A stretch of DNA of 64,000 nt from Anniella stebbinsi (Eukaryota > Chordata > Lepidosauria > Squamata > Anniellidae). The stretch is taken from NCBI GenBank assembly GCA_029215795.1, contig JARDYH010000003.1:17462001-17526000 (forward strand), read 5' to 3'. Under the pieces are notes generated by a model. It saw only the letters and a list, made by a program, of their open reading frames with translations. It was not told the origin of the DNA and did not search any database. Below, one piece after another: positions 53,385-63,968 of the stretch (positions are counted from its first letter, which is position 1; every line of letters begins with the position of its first letter). Both the position numbers and the translations under genes were made by a program.

Positions 53385-53530
53385 ACCTACAAAAAGAATC
53401 TTGTGGACTCATAAAGATGAACCAGTTTACTAAGGTGCAAGCTTTCATGGAATGCCTTCTGCCATACATACACACAAAAAGCCCTGTTAGTCTTTAAGAT
53501 GCTACAAGACATTATTTGTATGACTGTTAA
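53385..53530. repeat. Dispersed 'CTACAAAAAGAATCTTGTGG' repeat
   Basis: CTACAAAAAGAATCTTGTGG, GTGCAAGCTTTCATGGAATG and GTTAGTCTTTAAGATGCTAC are words of a repeat widespread in reptile genomes. A relative lies at 53946-54056. The class of this repeat is not resolved here. Confidence 0.45.
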
Positions 53531-53945
53531 TAAATGGAAGATACTGTGGTAGCATGGATTATTTGCTGGAGGGTGGAAAGGCCATAGGAATACAAGAAAC
53601 TGGCTTGCACCTACGCATACCCCAATTTACACTTTATTTGCCACCAAAAAAGTGGGTGAGCAGAACACATGCTTGGATACAACCATAGGCAGATTAGCCA
53701 CAGTTGACACTCAGCATTGTATATACTGTATGAAAGGGGAGGTGGGCTTCTTCTCATGCCTTTCCGCATATAGCCATTATATGCATGAGCACATTGTGAG
53801 CTGGACAGCAACCCAGAATTGTATTTATATTGGGTGGAACTAAAGTTCCATTACAAGAAGATTGTCAGGAATCTCTAGAGACAGTTGTATAAAGTCACTA
53901 ACCTCCCCGCCCCCAAACACACTCATTTTGAATCTCATTGCTATT

Positions 53946-54056
53946 AATTCCCAGAGGGTAGCCATGTTAATCAATTGCAGTAAAAAGAACAGAGGGCATT
54001 GTAGCACCTTAAAGACTAACAAACTTATGCTGACGTACGCTTTTGTGGCTTAATTC
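53946..54056 (+). repeat. Dispersed 'CACCTTAAAGACTAACAAA' repeat
   Basis: CAGAGGGTAGCCATGTTAAT, AAAAAGAACAGAGGGCATTG, then TAGCACCTTAAAGACTAACA and CGTACGCTTTTGTGGCTT. Same family as 53385-53530, forward orientation. Confidence 0.5.
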
Positions 54057-54722
54057 TGTCATAAGCATTACCGTTAATTACATTTTTGCCACTAATTTAA
54101 CTGGAGTCAAGATTATGCGCCAGACGATACATGTCTCACTGGAAGGAAGAGCAAGCATGGAAATATGGAATAAATTGGCCATGACCTCTTCAAGGATCTT
54201 AACTTTCATATTTCCTGACTTTCTTTGATCAAAAAAGAAAGAAAGATTAACCATACAAACATAAACAATGTATTAATGTAGATTTCCCCCTCCCCAAAAA
54301 AGATTCTTTTATTTTCTTTTGTCTCTTTCCTTTTCTGTTTTTCTCCCTTCTGTTTGGTTTGAACAACAAAGGAGCCTGCTCAGATTTTGGGAGCAGTAAA
54401 AAGGCACTCTGAACTCATTGCACATATAGTAATCTAGCCCCAGGTATGAGGTTAACTACTGGTTGAACATGAAAGCATGTGTCTAGCAGCAGAGACCCCA
54501 AGTTTTCAGAGAAAAGGTTTCCAGATTGGCATTAAAGGACTGAATAAACACATATGGGCTTTATTCTGATGCTCAGTTAAAGCATGATCAAAACTCTTGA
54601 CTCTCAGGACCTGCTAAATCTACCCATCTGAATAACAGATGACTAATTTTAATGGGTTTTGACACTTTCTTTTTTGGTTTAGATCTCTCAAACCCACCAC
54701 CATCCTTGCCCAGCATGTCTTT
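54057..54722. other. Unique sequence
   Basis: No repeat or gene recognised. Confidence 0.4.
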
Positions 54723-54724
54723 GT

Positions 54725-55048
54725 TTGAGTTTGTATCTTGCCTTTCTACCAAATGGTGCTCAAAGTGGCTCATAGCAATAAAACTGAAAATACAGACTAA
54801 CAATCAAAAACATAAAAAAAAAACAAGGTAGGTAACAACATGAATAAAATCAATAACTTTGATTAAAAAACAATAATCAGTTAAACCAATTGCTGGGCAT
54901 TTACAGTGATCAATTTATGAAGCTGGCAGAAGATCATCACAGATGGGGCCAGACAAGCCTTTCTTGACAAGGAGTTCTAGAGCCTGCCTCCCTTGAGTTC
55001 TCACCAAACATACTTCCGATGGTGGTGGGACTGAAAGGAGGGCATCTC
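54725..55048 (-). mobile_element. LINE 3' region, reverse
   Basis: TTGCCTTTCTACCAAATGGT, then GCTCAAAGTGGCTCATAGCA, gives the tail hairpin. An AT-rich section follows, then CAGACAAGCCTTTCTTGACA and GGAGTTCTAGAGCCTGCCTC. Same general type as 47590-47990. Confidence 0.5.
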
Positions 55049-55498
55049 CTGAAGAACTAAGCAAGTTCACATGGGAGATAACCTGGTGTACTTCCAGATG
55101 AGGCTTTTAATGTGTAATCTCCATGCCTCCTTCCTGCAATTTTATTGAAGATCCCAGACGTAGTTGTCATCCAGATGTAATCTCCTGTTATTTTCCCACT
55201 ACTTCTTCCATCTTTTTTTCTTAGTGGAGGAAAGCTGTTAAGGGAAAGAAAGAGCAGAATCACAGTGCAATCTCTTTGCAGGTTTGGATAGGAAAATATG
55301 TGATTGTGTCACAGCGAGAGGAATTGTTCCTGAAGAAGTTGGAAGATGCGCTGGGGATTGAAGGCTAAACAAGATGGGACAGCAGCGTAACCCAAGTTCA
55401 CTTCTTTCTTTCTTTCTCAATTTCATCGGGATTATATCCAAGAGCCAACCTTTCAGTCTTGTTTAGCATTTTTATTTCCACCACTGAAATCTATCTGT
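55049..55498. other. Mostly unique sequence, possible family F relic
   Basis: CAGATGAGGCTTTTAATGTG at 55098 resembles the family F left tip, and ATCCAGATGTAATCTCC at 55170 a loose mirror. Otherwise no feature. Confidence 0.3.
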
Positions 55499-55505
55499 CC
55501 ATCAT

Positions 55506-55825
55506 TAGGCTGACCATATGAAAAGGAGGTCAGGGCTCATGTAACTTTAACAATTGTAGAGAAAAGGGAATTTCAGCCAGTGTCATTTGTATGCAATTAG
55601 TTCCTGGCGAAATTCCCTCTTCATCACAACATTTAAAGTTGCAGGCACTATACTAGAGTGACCATATCCAAAAGAAGGCAGGGCCCCTGCAACTTTAACT
55701 GTTGTGATGAAGAGGGAATTTCACCAAAAACTAACTGCATACAAATGCCACTGGCTGAAATTCCCTTTTCTCTACAACTGTTAAAGTTACATGAGCCCTG
55801 TCCTCCTTTTCTTATGGTCAGCCTA
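55506..55825. mobile_element. Family A quartet-palindrome MITE, 7 bp TSD
   Basis: 320 bp with tips TAGGCTGACCATATG and CTTATGGTCAGCCTA. The exact repeat CCATCAT flanks it at 55499-55505 and 55826-55832. The central terminus TAGAGTGACCATATCCAAAA lies in the third arm. Subfamily A2. Confidence 0.85.
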
Positions 55826-55837
55826 CCATCATAGGAA

Positions 55838-56075
55838 CATAGGATGCTGCCTTATGCTGCATCAAGCCGTCTAGCCTGGGACTGTGTACTTGAGGGGTAG
55901 ACAACTTTATGCCTTCCAGATGTTTTTGGACTACAACTCCCCTCAGCCACAGCCAACATGGGCTAATGATCAGGAATTATGGGAGTTGTCACCCAAAATA
56001 ACTGGAGGGCAGTGGTGTATGCTGACTGACAGCAGCTCTCCAGGGTGTTCTCACAATCTTGGTATCTGAGATCTT
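55838..56075 (-). mobile_element. tRNA-Ala-type SINE 3' part, reverse, split
   Basis: GGAACATAGGATGCTGCCTT and ATGCTGCATCAAGCCGTCTA is the complement of the SINE 3' end. After the insertion, GACTGACAGCAGCTCTCCAG and GGTGTTCTCACA continue the SINE body. The tRNA head is absent. Confidence 0.6.
55892..56008. mobile_element. Family K MITE inserted in the SINE
   Basis: TGCCTTCCAGATGTTTTTGG, then ACTACAACTCCCCTCAGCC, is mirrored by ATTATGGGAGTTGTCACCCA and AACTGGAGGGCA. It separates two parts of the SINE that are adjacent in other copies. Confidence 0.65.
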
Positions 56076-56139
56076 TTTGTAACTAGAAATGCTTTCCACA
56101 TGTAGAACACACACAGCATCAGCATCAATGTGCCATCAA

Positions 56140-57225
56140 TGTGCTCAGATCTTTATGTTGGTAAGTCAACTATGCCCATTCCTGGATAGGGATATTCTAG
56201 CCACGGTGATCCATGTACTGGTAACCTCACGTTTAGGCTACTGCAATACCCTTATGCATGGTTCAGAGGTCACAGGAAGTGCAGAGTGCGACAGCTAGGG
56301 TGCTTACTGGGACACCCAGCTAGGCTCACATTACACCTGTGTTAAAAGAAAGGCACTGGCTGCCTATAATCTACTGAGCCACCTACAACATTACGTTATT
56401 GACATACAAAGCCCTAAACAACTTGGGACCAGGACACCTAGCAGATGGCCTTCACTTATAGATAACCAGCAACCTTTGTGATCACCAGAGGAAGCTTTGC
56501 TGGTGACTCCAAAGCTAACATAATATTGCCATACGATGCCTCCATGGAAAGCTTTTTCTTTATTATTATGGCAACCCAATTAGGGTTTTTGCCAGCTGCA
56601 AAATACAGTTAAAATACAATACAATACAATATATACAGCCTATAATATTACCCACATCGATACAACTACAATTAATCTCTATACATTTATCCACCTTTCA
56701 TATTAATTCTGCTTATCTATCCATTTACACCTGAACTTCCCTGTTTTTCCCTAATTTTCATCGCCTTCATCGCAAATATGGCTAAGTTCAACATGACCAT
56801 TTTATCCATAGATGTAAACAGATACTTAATTTTATCCAGATCTGTACATTGGGACACCTGGGTTAAGTATCTATCTAAATGTCTATTCCTAGGGATCTTA
56901 TATAATTTACAGTGTATAACATAATGCATCGTATCCTCCACAGAAAGCTTTTTCAGTAGCATCTCACCCACCCTTTGGTAAACCCTCCCTTGTGCAGTTT
57001 GTGAGGCAGAAAATGTGGCATCTTGTAAACCCCTCCTGAAAACCCACTTATTCACCCAGGCTTTCCCTGGACTGAAATTAATCGCATCGCTACCGTCTTA
57101 CTGCTACTATATTGCTTTTGTTGTAACTGGAAGTGTTTTTAATACCGTATTTAAATGAGATTTTGTGAACTGCTGAGAGAGTTTATTATATTTAGTAGTA
57201 TATATAAGTGTCACAAATAAATAAA
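56140..57225 (+). pseudogene. L2-clade LINE ORF2 C-terminus and 3' end, split
   Basis: The plus strand at about 56180-56300 encodes ATVIHVLVTSRLGYCNTL, the conserved end of L2-type reverse transcriptases (typically H-A-x-V-T-S-R-L-D-Y-C-N). Decayed wording for the following 'HWLP...YKALNNLGPGYL' section lies at 56340-56460. After a foreign insert (56562-56942) the element continues at 56943-57060 with ACCCACTTATTCACCCAGGC. It ends with the hairpin tail TTTTGTGAACTGCTGAGAGA and an (AATA)n run at 57215. Frameshifts make it non-functional. Confidence 0.7.
56562..56942 (-). pseudogene. LINE 3' fragment (R4/Dong- or RTE-like?) with 12 bp TSD
   Basis: The exact direct repeat GAAAGCTTTTTC lies at 56550-56561 and 56943-56954, typical of target-primed retrotransposition. 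Read on the minus strand, the insert starts GTGGAGGATACGATGCATTA and encodes EDTMHYVIHCKLYKIPRNRH, then LTQVSQCTDLDKIKYLF and SMDKMVMLNLAIFAMKAMKI. H-Y-V-I-H-C fits the last part of the C-C-H-C knuckle found near the C-terminus of several LINE ORF2 proteins. It ends with an ATAATAATAAAG tail. I cannot fix the clade. Confidence 0.65.
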
Positions 57226-59460
57226 TACATAACTTTACAGAATACATAAGGACAGATCCATGCCCCCAAGGGGCTTGCAATCTAAAATTAGACACTGGGA
57301 GTCAACAGAGGAAATGGAATCAAATGGTTGCAGGAGAAGGAGGTACAGTTATTTCAGGGACATGCATTTAGGCTAAGGTACAACAGGACAGGGGAGCTAT
57401 GGGGATGTGCCCACAGCTTGTGGAAAAGGTGGGCTTTGAGAAGCTTCAGCCCCTCCATCATGCCCAGTGGGCAGGAGGGTATATCCATGAAATATTAGTA
57501 TTATTGTACTGAAGCTCTTCCCTCCCTATGTTTCTTCCCTTTGCAGCTGGGGGGGGGGGGGGGTCGGGGGTTAAAACCAGGAGTGTAGTGGCAAATTTTG
57601 AAGTGCAGGCACTCATCATGACCGTTACCATAGCCCCGCCCACAAGGAGAGTCCAAAAAATGCAGGAAACTGTGTTGATCCATATCAATAAGCTAGTTCT
57701 AGGAGTTTTCATCTCCACCAGGAGCAGGTCCTTTATAAAGCAAATGGGTGTTTATTGCCCATTCAAGACCAAGCTGCCCCAGAGTACTTTGCATTAAAAC
57801 AGTGAAGAATATATTGTTGCTGGGGGAATCCATTTCTCCCCACAACTCCTATGAGGATTGCTGCTAAGCTCAGAGGGAACAGAGAAGTGGTGGTGGTGGG
57901 GGGGGGGGGCAGATGATCTCAGCGTCCCTGCTAATAAAAAAGTGCAGGGTGTGTGTTCCTGCAAACCCTGCATCCGCTACACCATTGATTTAAACCTCCT
58001 AGCAGGGGTTATTTCCAATCTCAGAGCCACTCTGAAAGAGCCATTGGGGCAAGGAGGAGTGTAGGCAAGGGGAAAGACTCCATTGCCCCCTTTCATCCCC
58101 CCAGGCTGTGCTTTAAATCTCTCCCTCTCTTTACAGAGATTTGGTGGTGACCCAATTCTGACATATGGGTCCCCTGCCACCATCACATCTCATTTGGCCC
58201 AAATGAGATGTTCCTTTGCCTGATAATCCAGGTGCATACACTGAATGAGACTGGATGCATTTGCCACTCATCTTGGAAGCCCAACACAATAGAGGAACGT
58301 ATGATAGCTATGGATCCAGTTATGGATTCTAGCTGGACATTCTGAATTTTGTCAGCTGCAAACATCCCAGCCCCTTTCACATATGCCACAGGTACAGTGC
58401 GCAGTGCAAAAACACATTGTAACAAGAACTCAGAAGAGAGAATCCATTCCTTACAAATTCATTTAGGATCTCAACTGAATGGGAAAACATCAGAGCTCTT
58501 AAGAATCTGTAGCTCGTGTGCGTGCGTGCGTATGTATATATTATATAATCCAGATGTGTCAAATGGGTTTGCCAAATGTTGGCGTTTTGGTACTTAACTG
58601 TGCTGCTGATCAAACATTCTTTCTTTATTTCTGACTTTCAACTATTTCCCATGCTTTCTGTACATATAGGAAAGCCGGGAGGGTGGGGTATGTGCTTGTG
58701 ATGTATGGAAGTATTGAACACCCAGCAATATCAGAAGCTTCCCTCTTCATGTGGCAGCGCTACAGTGCAAAAACAGGGCAGCATCTCACTGTTTTTTAAA
58801 AAAATTCATGACAGTCGAACAATGTTGTGGATTGTATTCTTCAATTCTCAGATAGTTTAAAGAACATCTGTATAAATGAACTGCGTTGCACGCGGATACA
58901 AGGCAAGGCGAGCCATCGCTGCAGAAAATATTTGGATGAGGGCTGATGAGGAATTGCCCAAATATTGCACTTCAACTAGAGTTTTGCTATTCGCAGAATT
59001 CACTTTAGGAAGCAGGTGAGGGCTTGCTTCAGGTGAATCTGGCTTCCAGGTTTCTCTGGGGTAGTGGTTTTTAAATTGTTCCAGGATATTCTGGGGCTCC
59101 AGAGAAGGTTTTTTAATGAGTAAAAATCAGCAATGGTGAATTGGACACACTTTCTTGAAATGCAATTTGCATTGTGTAAAAAGGGTGTGAGATGCTGGGT
59201 TGAATTGTCAGTTCGTGTTGTAACGTTTAGAAGTCTGGTCCTTTTTTTTCTAGTGGTTCTAGCATACCAGAATCTGGAGTTTTACTTAGGCCTTAGACTC
59301 TCTCTCAGTACACAAAGTAAATCTGTCCATGAAGGATTCTGGCAGGCCTCGCTCTAAATACTTGTTGATATCAAAGTTGCTTTAATAAAACCATGCCCTG
59401 CTTAGACCACTTCTCTATGTTTTCCTGGGTCTCTGAAGAATCTTATGCATGTGAGAAACT
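57226..59460. other. Unique sequence, about 2.2 kb
   Basis: Poly-G runs at 57549-57562 and 57897-57910. The stretch 58790-59010 is repeat-free with several CpGs and might be conserved. No gene recognised. Confidence 0.45.
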
Positions 59461-59463
59461 GGC

Positions 59464-59775
59464 TACATTCAGAATGCAACAATAAACCAGAACCAGAGGA
59501 TCCTGGCTTATTGGGAATACTCCTGCTTTGTTCTTCCCCACTAGCACAACCAGTAAACAAACCAGGATAGTTTTGTTCAGTATGTCATCCGAACTAGGAA
59601 TCCTAGCTTGTCGCTCCCTTGACAAGCCAAAATTGCCACCGGGTTTTATTCTTGGTTTATCATTCCTAGTTTTTTGGGAGTAGAGAGGAGCGAATGGGTG
59701 TCATGCACTAGCATGCAGGATAAGACAGGATTCTCCAGAATTCTAGCTTATCATTGCATGTGGACACAGTCAATG
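59464..59775. mobile_element. Possible fold-back DNA transposon, family J
   Basis: Left CTACATTCAGAATGCAACAA and TAAACCAGAACCAGAGGATC loosely mirror right GGATTCTCCAGAATTCTAGC and TTATCATTGCATGTGGACAC. Internally, CTAGGAATCCTAGCTTGTCG and TTGACAAGCCAAAATTGCCA give a second inverted pair. The boundaries are approximate. Confidence 0.45.
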
Positions 59776-59815
59776 AAGAGATCCACCAGACCTGGCCAGC
59801 ATTCCTGCATAAACT

Positions 59816-60053
59816 GAGGCCTCATCTACATCAAGCAGGATATTGCACCATGGAAGTGGTATGAAAGCGGTATATAAAAGGCAGGAGCCACACTACTGCT
59901 TTATAGCGGTATTGAAGTGCACTGACAACAGTTGGGGCCCACTGGCACATACCATATACTGCTTTCATACCACTATATCCTGCTCTTTATGGTTCCTGCC
60001 TTTTATATACCACTTTCGTAGTGCAATATCCTGCTTGGTGTAGATGAGGCCCT
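59816..60053. mobile_element. Family B fold-back MITE, complete
   Basis: 238 bp. The left arm GAGGCCTCATCTACATCAAG and CAGGATATTGCACCATGGAA is mirrored by TAGTGCAATATCCTGCTTGG and TGTAGATGAGGCCC on the right. Inside, AAAGCGGTATATAAAAGGCA is mirrored by TGCCTTTTATATACCACTTT. A central inverted GGAGCCACACTACTGC / ATACTGCTTTCATACC section completes it. No TSD is seen. Confidence 0.75.
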
Positions 60054-60600
60054 TGATTATAGCACATGCTCTAGAACGTGACATAGAATCTTTTCCAATG
60101 AAGTTGGATTCCAGGAAAGAAAAACAGAAGTAGAAAGAGTTCCATAGAGTACAGAGTTTGATAATCGCGGCTTTAAGGTGATTGGGAAGGAAGGAATCTA
60201 CATTGGGTATCAGAAAAATGGCAGTCATTAATTCAGTCCTGCAGGTGGTCCTCAAAGGCAAGGGGAAGGAGACTCTCCACACAGACCCAGAGGTCAACTC
60301 CAGTACCATCTCCTCCTTTCTGGATTGGCTTCCAGATTTTGGTAGGGAGGAAAGTGCTTACTGGGAGGGTTCAAAAATATGTGTCTCACCATAAATACAG
60401 TACAGGGGGGGAAATGTTCCTGTGTTCCTGTGGGATAGATTAGCCCCTCTTTACTTGCAGCCATGAGTTTGCTGATGACAAGATAAAACCCTTTTGCAAT
60501 ACCCTCATGAACTTTTTTGCAGTATCTTCTCGAAATCCACTTTTTTTCTTTTTCTTTTCTTTCTGCCTGTTAGGTGCTGCCATCTGTTTTTACCCCTTTT

Positions 60601-60603
<3 letters not shown>

Positions 60604-60634
<31 letters not shown>
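60604..60634. repeat. (CT)n microsatellite
   Basis: About 15 CT units. Confidence 0.95.
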
Positions 60635-60639
<5 letters not shown>

Positions 60640-61419
60640 AATCCGTACAAATCATCACTGCAATAACTGAGTTGTGAAAACATCGGAGAAGATTCACTGT
60701 AAATAGGCGAGGCTTTGAAAAACGAAGAGGCAGAAGGCACATTAAAAATGTGAGTTCCATGAGTAGAGCTTGGTATTTCTTATGAAGGGTTTTTTTTCAG
60801 CGTCTTCACCAAACTACAATTCCCAAGATTCTTTGATATCAGCTTTGACAGTTCAGCTGATGTGATCAATCCCAGATATGTTTGTAGTGTAGGCACACTC
60901 TTAAACAATTTGCTGAAGGTGACAGTGGAAGCGTGCAACAGCGTTGGGGGGTGGGGAAGGTACACTTTACCAGCCTCTTCCCAGAGGCTTCATAAAAAGC
61001 CTCCTCGCTCCCACCACCGCACTCAGTCAGTTCACTGCCATAGGTATTAATGACATGTCACATCATGAAACACAAGCAATTATAAGTCCATTGGCAAAGT
61101 GCTCTTCTAATAAAGACTGAAGCAGCGGAGGCTAATAGTTGCTGGAGAGCAAATTTTGTCACATTAAAAATCAAATTGCCACTGACATTAAATATTATAA
61201 CAGAAAGAGAAGCTGGTCTAATGGGTGGGGATCACAAATGTCTTCTACAAATGGTTTAAATTACTTCCTGGCAAAGCTCTAAAGCACATCCATTCGAATG
61301 CATACGAAGGCAGAATTAAATAGGAAACCTAGGGTTTTCTAGACAGATTTTTCCAGACAGTATGTCAAATTCCCAGCAATATGTTTTATATGCTACTAGA
61401 GTCGTCCGTTTCCACCAAC

Positions 61420-61447
61420 ACACACATACACACACACACACACACAT
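61420..61447. repeat. (CA)n microsatellite
   Basis: About 14 CA units with one CATA interruption. Confidence 0.95.
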
Positions 61448-61797
61448 TTTTATTTGCTTTTTACCTCCATACTTTTTTGACGATGTGACTTCCTGGAGCA
61501 GTGAGGTCACTCCTCCTATAACTGTCAGCATCTATATCCCTACAAGGAAGAGGGGGAAATGGAGTGGTGATCATGCCCAAGAAAATGGCACACAAATTGT
61601 GTTGCTTGACAGAAATTTGCTCGGGTGCAAGAGATGGGTATCATGATTGGCATAAGAAGAGCTTAGTTGAAAACATCACTGCTGGAATTGCTGGGAGTAG
61701 CACAGCGAATTTCTAAATTGTGATGTTCTGGTATGGACAATAGGGTTGCCAACTTCTACCAGCCCCTCCTCCTGTACTTTAAACAGTAGCATAATGA

Positions 61798-61964
61798 GAG
61801 CCAGTGAGGTGCTGCGGTTAGAACACTGGACTGGAGATCCAGGTTCTCATCCAGGGCCAGCCTAACCTACTTCACAGGGTTGTTGTGAGGATAAAACAGG
61901 GAGGAGGAGGACGATGTCAATTGCCTTGGGTTGCTTGCATGGAGAGGGCAGGAAGGATATAAAT

Positions 61965-62007
<43 letters not shown>

Positions 62008-62012
62008 TAATA
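61798..62012 (+). mobile_element. tRNA-like SINE (type 2) with (AAT)n tail
   Basis: GAGCCAGTGAGGTGCTGCGG, TTAGAACACTGGACTGGAGA and TCCAGGTTCTCATCC give the tRNA-like head, with a one-base-off B box. The body has TCACAGGGTTGTTGTGAGGA and AGGACGATGTCAATTGCCTT, and ends GGAAGGATATAAATGTAATA followed by AAT repeats. It is the most complete type 2 SINE here, with a short internal deletion. Confidence 0.75.
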
Positions 62013-62284
62013 AATAGCATGACTTGGCAAAGCCTATCATGTCAGTCTAAAAAACCACAAGTGAGAAAAAAGATATCATCATCATCATTATTTGCATTTT
62101 GCAGACATTAGCAGATGACTGTGTATCTCTCCATGCTGTGAAAAGCTTCACCTGAAGATCATGCTGTTGTTCAAGGTAAAGGAGCAGGCCAGGCTATCAG
62201 GGGTTGAGGGTTGTCAGCAGACAACTCTACTGGTCCAGCAGATGAAAACTTGGACAAGGACTTTTGTTCAAATTTCAGCTCAGG
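62013..62284. other. Unique sequence
   Basis: A short (ATC)n near 62074. No gene recognised. Confidence 0.35.
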
Positions 62285-62412
62285 ATTGATAGGGAGATAG
62301 GAAACTGCCTTATACCAAGATGGACTCTTTGTGCATCTAGCCAAGCACTGTCTGCTCTGATTAGCAGCGTCGTAGGCAGAGAGACGTCACTTTCCCATCT
62401 CCTGCTACCTGA
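62285..62412 (-). mobile_element. tRNA-Ala-type SINE body, reverse
   Basis: GATAGGAAACTGCCTTATAC and CTGCTCTGATTAGCAGCGTC, then TTCCCATCTCCTGCTACCTG, form the complement of the SINE 3' half. The tRNA head is not present. Confidence 0.6.
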
Positions 62413-63815
62413 TCCTTTCGATTGGGGTTGAGGAGTGTAACTGACTACTGGCCAGCTCCACCCCTGCACTGGCTACGGGCGAAGACTACTCACCCACCCG
62501 AGTCAGAACGTAGCAGCTTAAATGCTGCTGTTCAGTTGCTTCCTCAGCATCAGCTGCACCACCCTGCAGTTAAAGAAGAAAACACAGCCACTGGCACCCT
62601 CGAGAAGGAGGGCAGATAAGGAGACTGGAGGGGAAGACGATACATCCAGCCCTCCAGTTCTAAAATACGGGTGGCAGAGAATTCAGATTTCTATGAATCC
62701 AAACTGCGGATTCTGTAGCAGAACAGCTTTTCCCAAGTCACACGGATTCTCCAAACTTGAGGACCACTTTTTTATTATTTTCTGTAATTTTATGCAAATT
62801 TAGTTGTAGAAAAATAAATAATAATATTTTTTAAAAAAAAACAGGCCAAAAATGTGGGCTCCTCTAAAGAAGTGATTTATTGCATGCTTGTGATTGGCCA
62901 CTCACAAAAGTTTGTAGGTCTATTACATGATGTAAATGACCAGGATGTCTCCCACGGTATGCCCTGGAAATTCCGCCACGGAAAGAACCACTTTTAAAGT
63001 GGTATAGATGGCACTCGACAGAAATTATGCAAATGTGTTTTATTCACATCAAATATACAGGTTGCAGAATTCTGCTTTTAGGGGTGCAGAATATAGTTTG
63101 CGTTGGTGCAGAATTTTTGTCGTGGAATTTTGCACAGCCCTGAAGTGCAAAATGACTGCCCTGAAGATCCAGGTTCCCCATCCTAAATAATTCACTTAAG
63201 TAAAATAATATTGTTAAGCGTTGCTGTGCTTGAGAACATGCCTTCAATTGCAAATGTCAAATCAGGAAACCACAAAACCATTCCTCTTTCCCTCCTCCCT
63301 TTCCTTTTAAAAAGTATGAGTTCCCTGATGGCAATGTTTGAGGATATGATGGTAGGGAGTACCATCAAAATGCCTGTAAATGTATTAAATAAATACATAT
63401 TTTTCCAGGAATATATACAGCAGGGGAATGGACCAAATGTTTTTCTTTGTAACCACAGTGCACTGCAATAGGTCGCTCAAATGATCTAATGTGGACTGCA
63501 TTTTACATTTATTGCTGGGTATTACTCACAAGGTAAGACGAGGCTTGTTGTTGGCTTGTTTTTTACTTGAGTTTTATTGGTGAATGTCCAAGAGCTCTTT
63601 AATGCATGACCTCAACTGTATAAAATACTGAATTGTGGATGCTTGCTATCCCTCATAATCTGTCTCCCAAAGAGTGATAAGGGCTTTCTTTTACGTGATC
63701 AGGAGTGCTGCCGTTTAGACTCGGAAATGATGATGCTGGTGTGAAAACAGATCAAATGCCAGGTTGGTTTGGAAATGGCAAGTAAGTGACAGGCATAGCC
63801 TGCAAAAGCAGGCAT
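62413..63815. other. Mostly unique sequence
   Basis: A possible family F fragment at 62868-62945 (GTGATTTATTGCATGCTTGT, TGGCCACTCACAAAAGTTTG). The rest shows no recognised feature. Confidence 0.4.
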
Positions 63816-63818
63816 CAG

Positions 63819-63962
63819 GGTGGCTACTCCTGCAACTGCCCCAAAAAAGAGGAAATGCATCACCAAAACAAGAGGGCACCATTTGGGATAAAATGTGTAT
63901 AGGCTAATTTATATGTAGAGATGTATGTTTAGAAATAATGACAGCAATTTAAATAAAAAGAG
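63819..63962 (-). mobile_element. Family C 3' part, reverse
   Basis: AGGGTGGCTACTCCTGCAAC, CAAAAAAGAGGAAATGCATC and AATTTATATGTAGAGATGTA match the complement of the family C right end. Confidence 0.55.
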
Positions 63963-63968
63963 AATACA

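Larger units (their letters stand above)
60054..61795. other. Mostly unique sequence, about 1.7 kb
   Basis: Contains (CT)n at 60604-60634 and (CA)n at 61420-61447. 61130-61230 is a repeat-free AT-rich block (GTCACATTAAAAATCAAATT, GCCACTGACATTAAATATTA) that reads like a conserved element. No exon signals are convincing. Confidence 0.4.

Noticed and set aside
18631..55825. CRISPR-like array, because the same ~30 bp words recur many times
   Set aside because: The repeats are dispersed over tens of kilobases within complete transposons with target duplications, in a vertebrate-type genome; there are no regular spacers.
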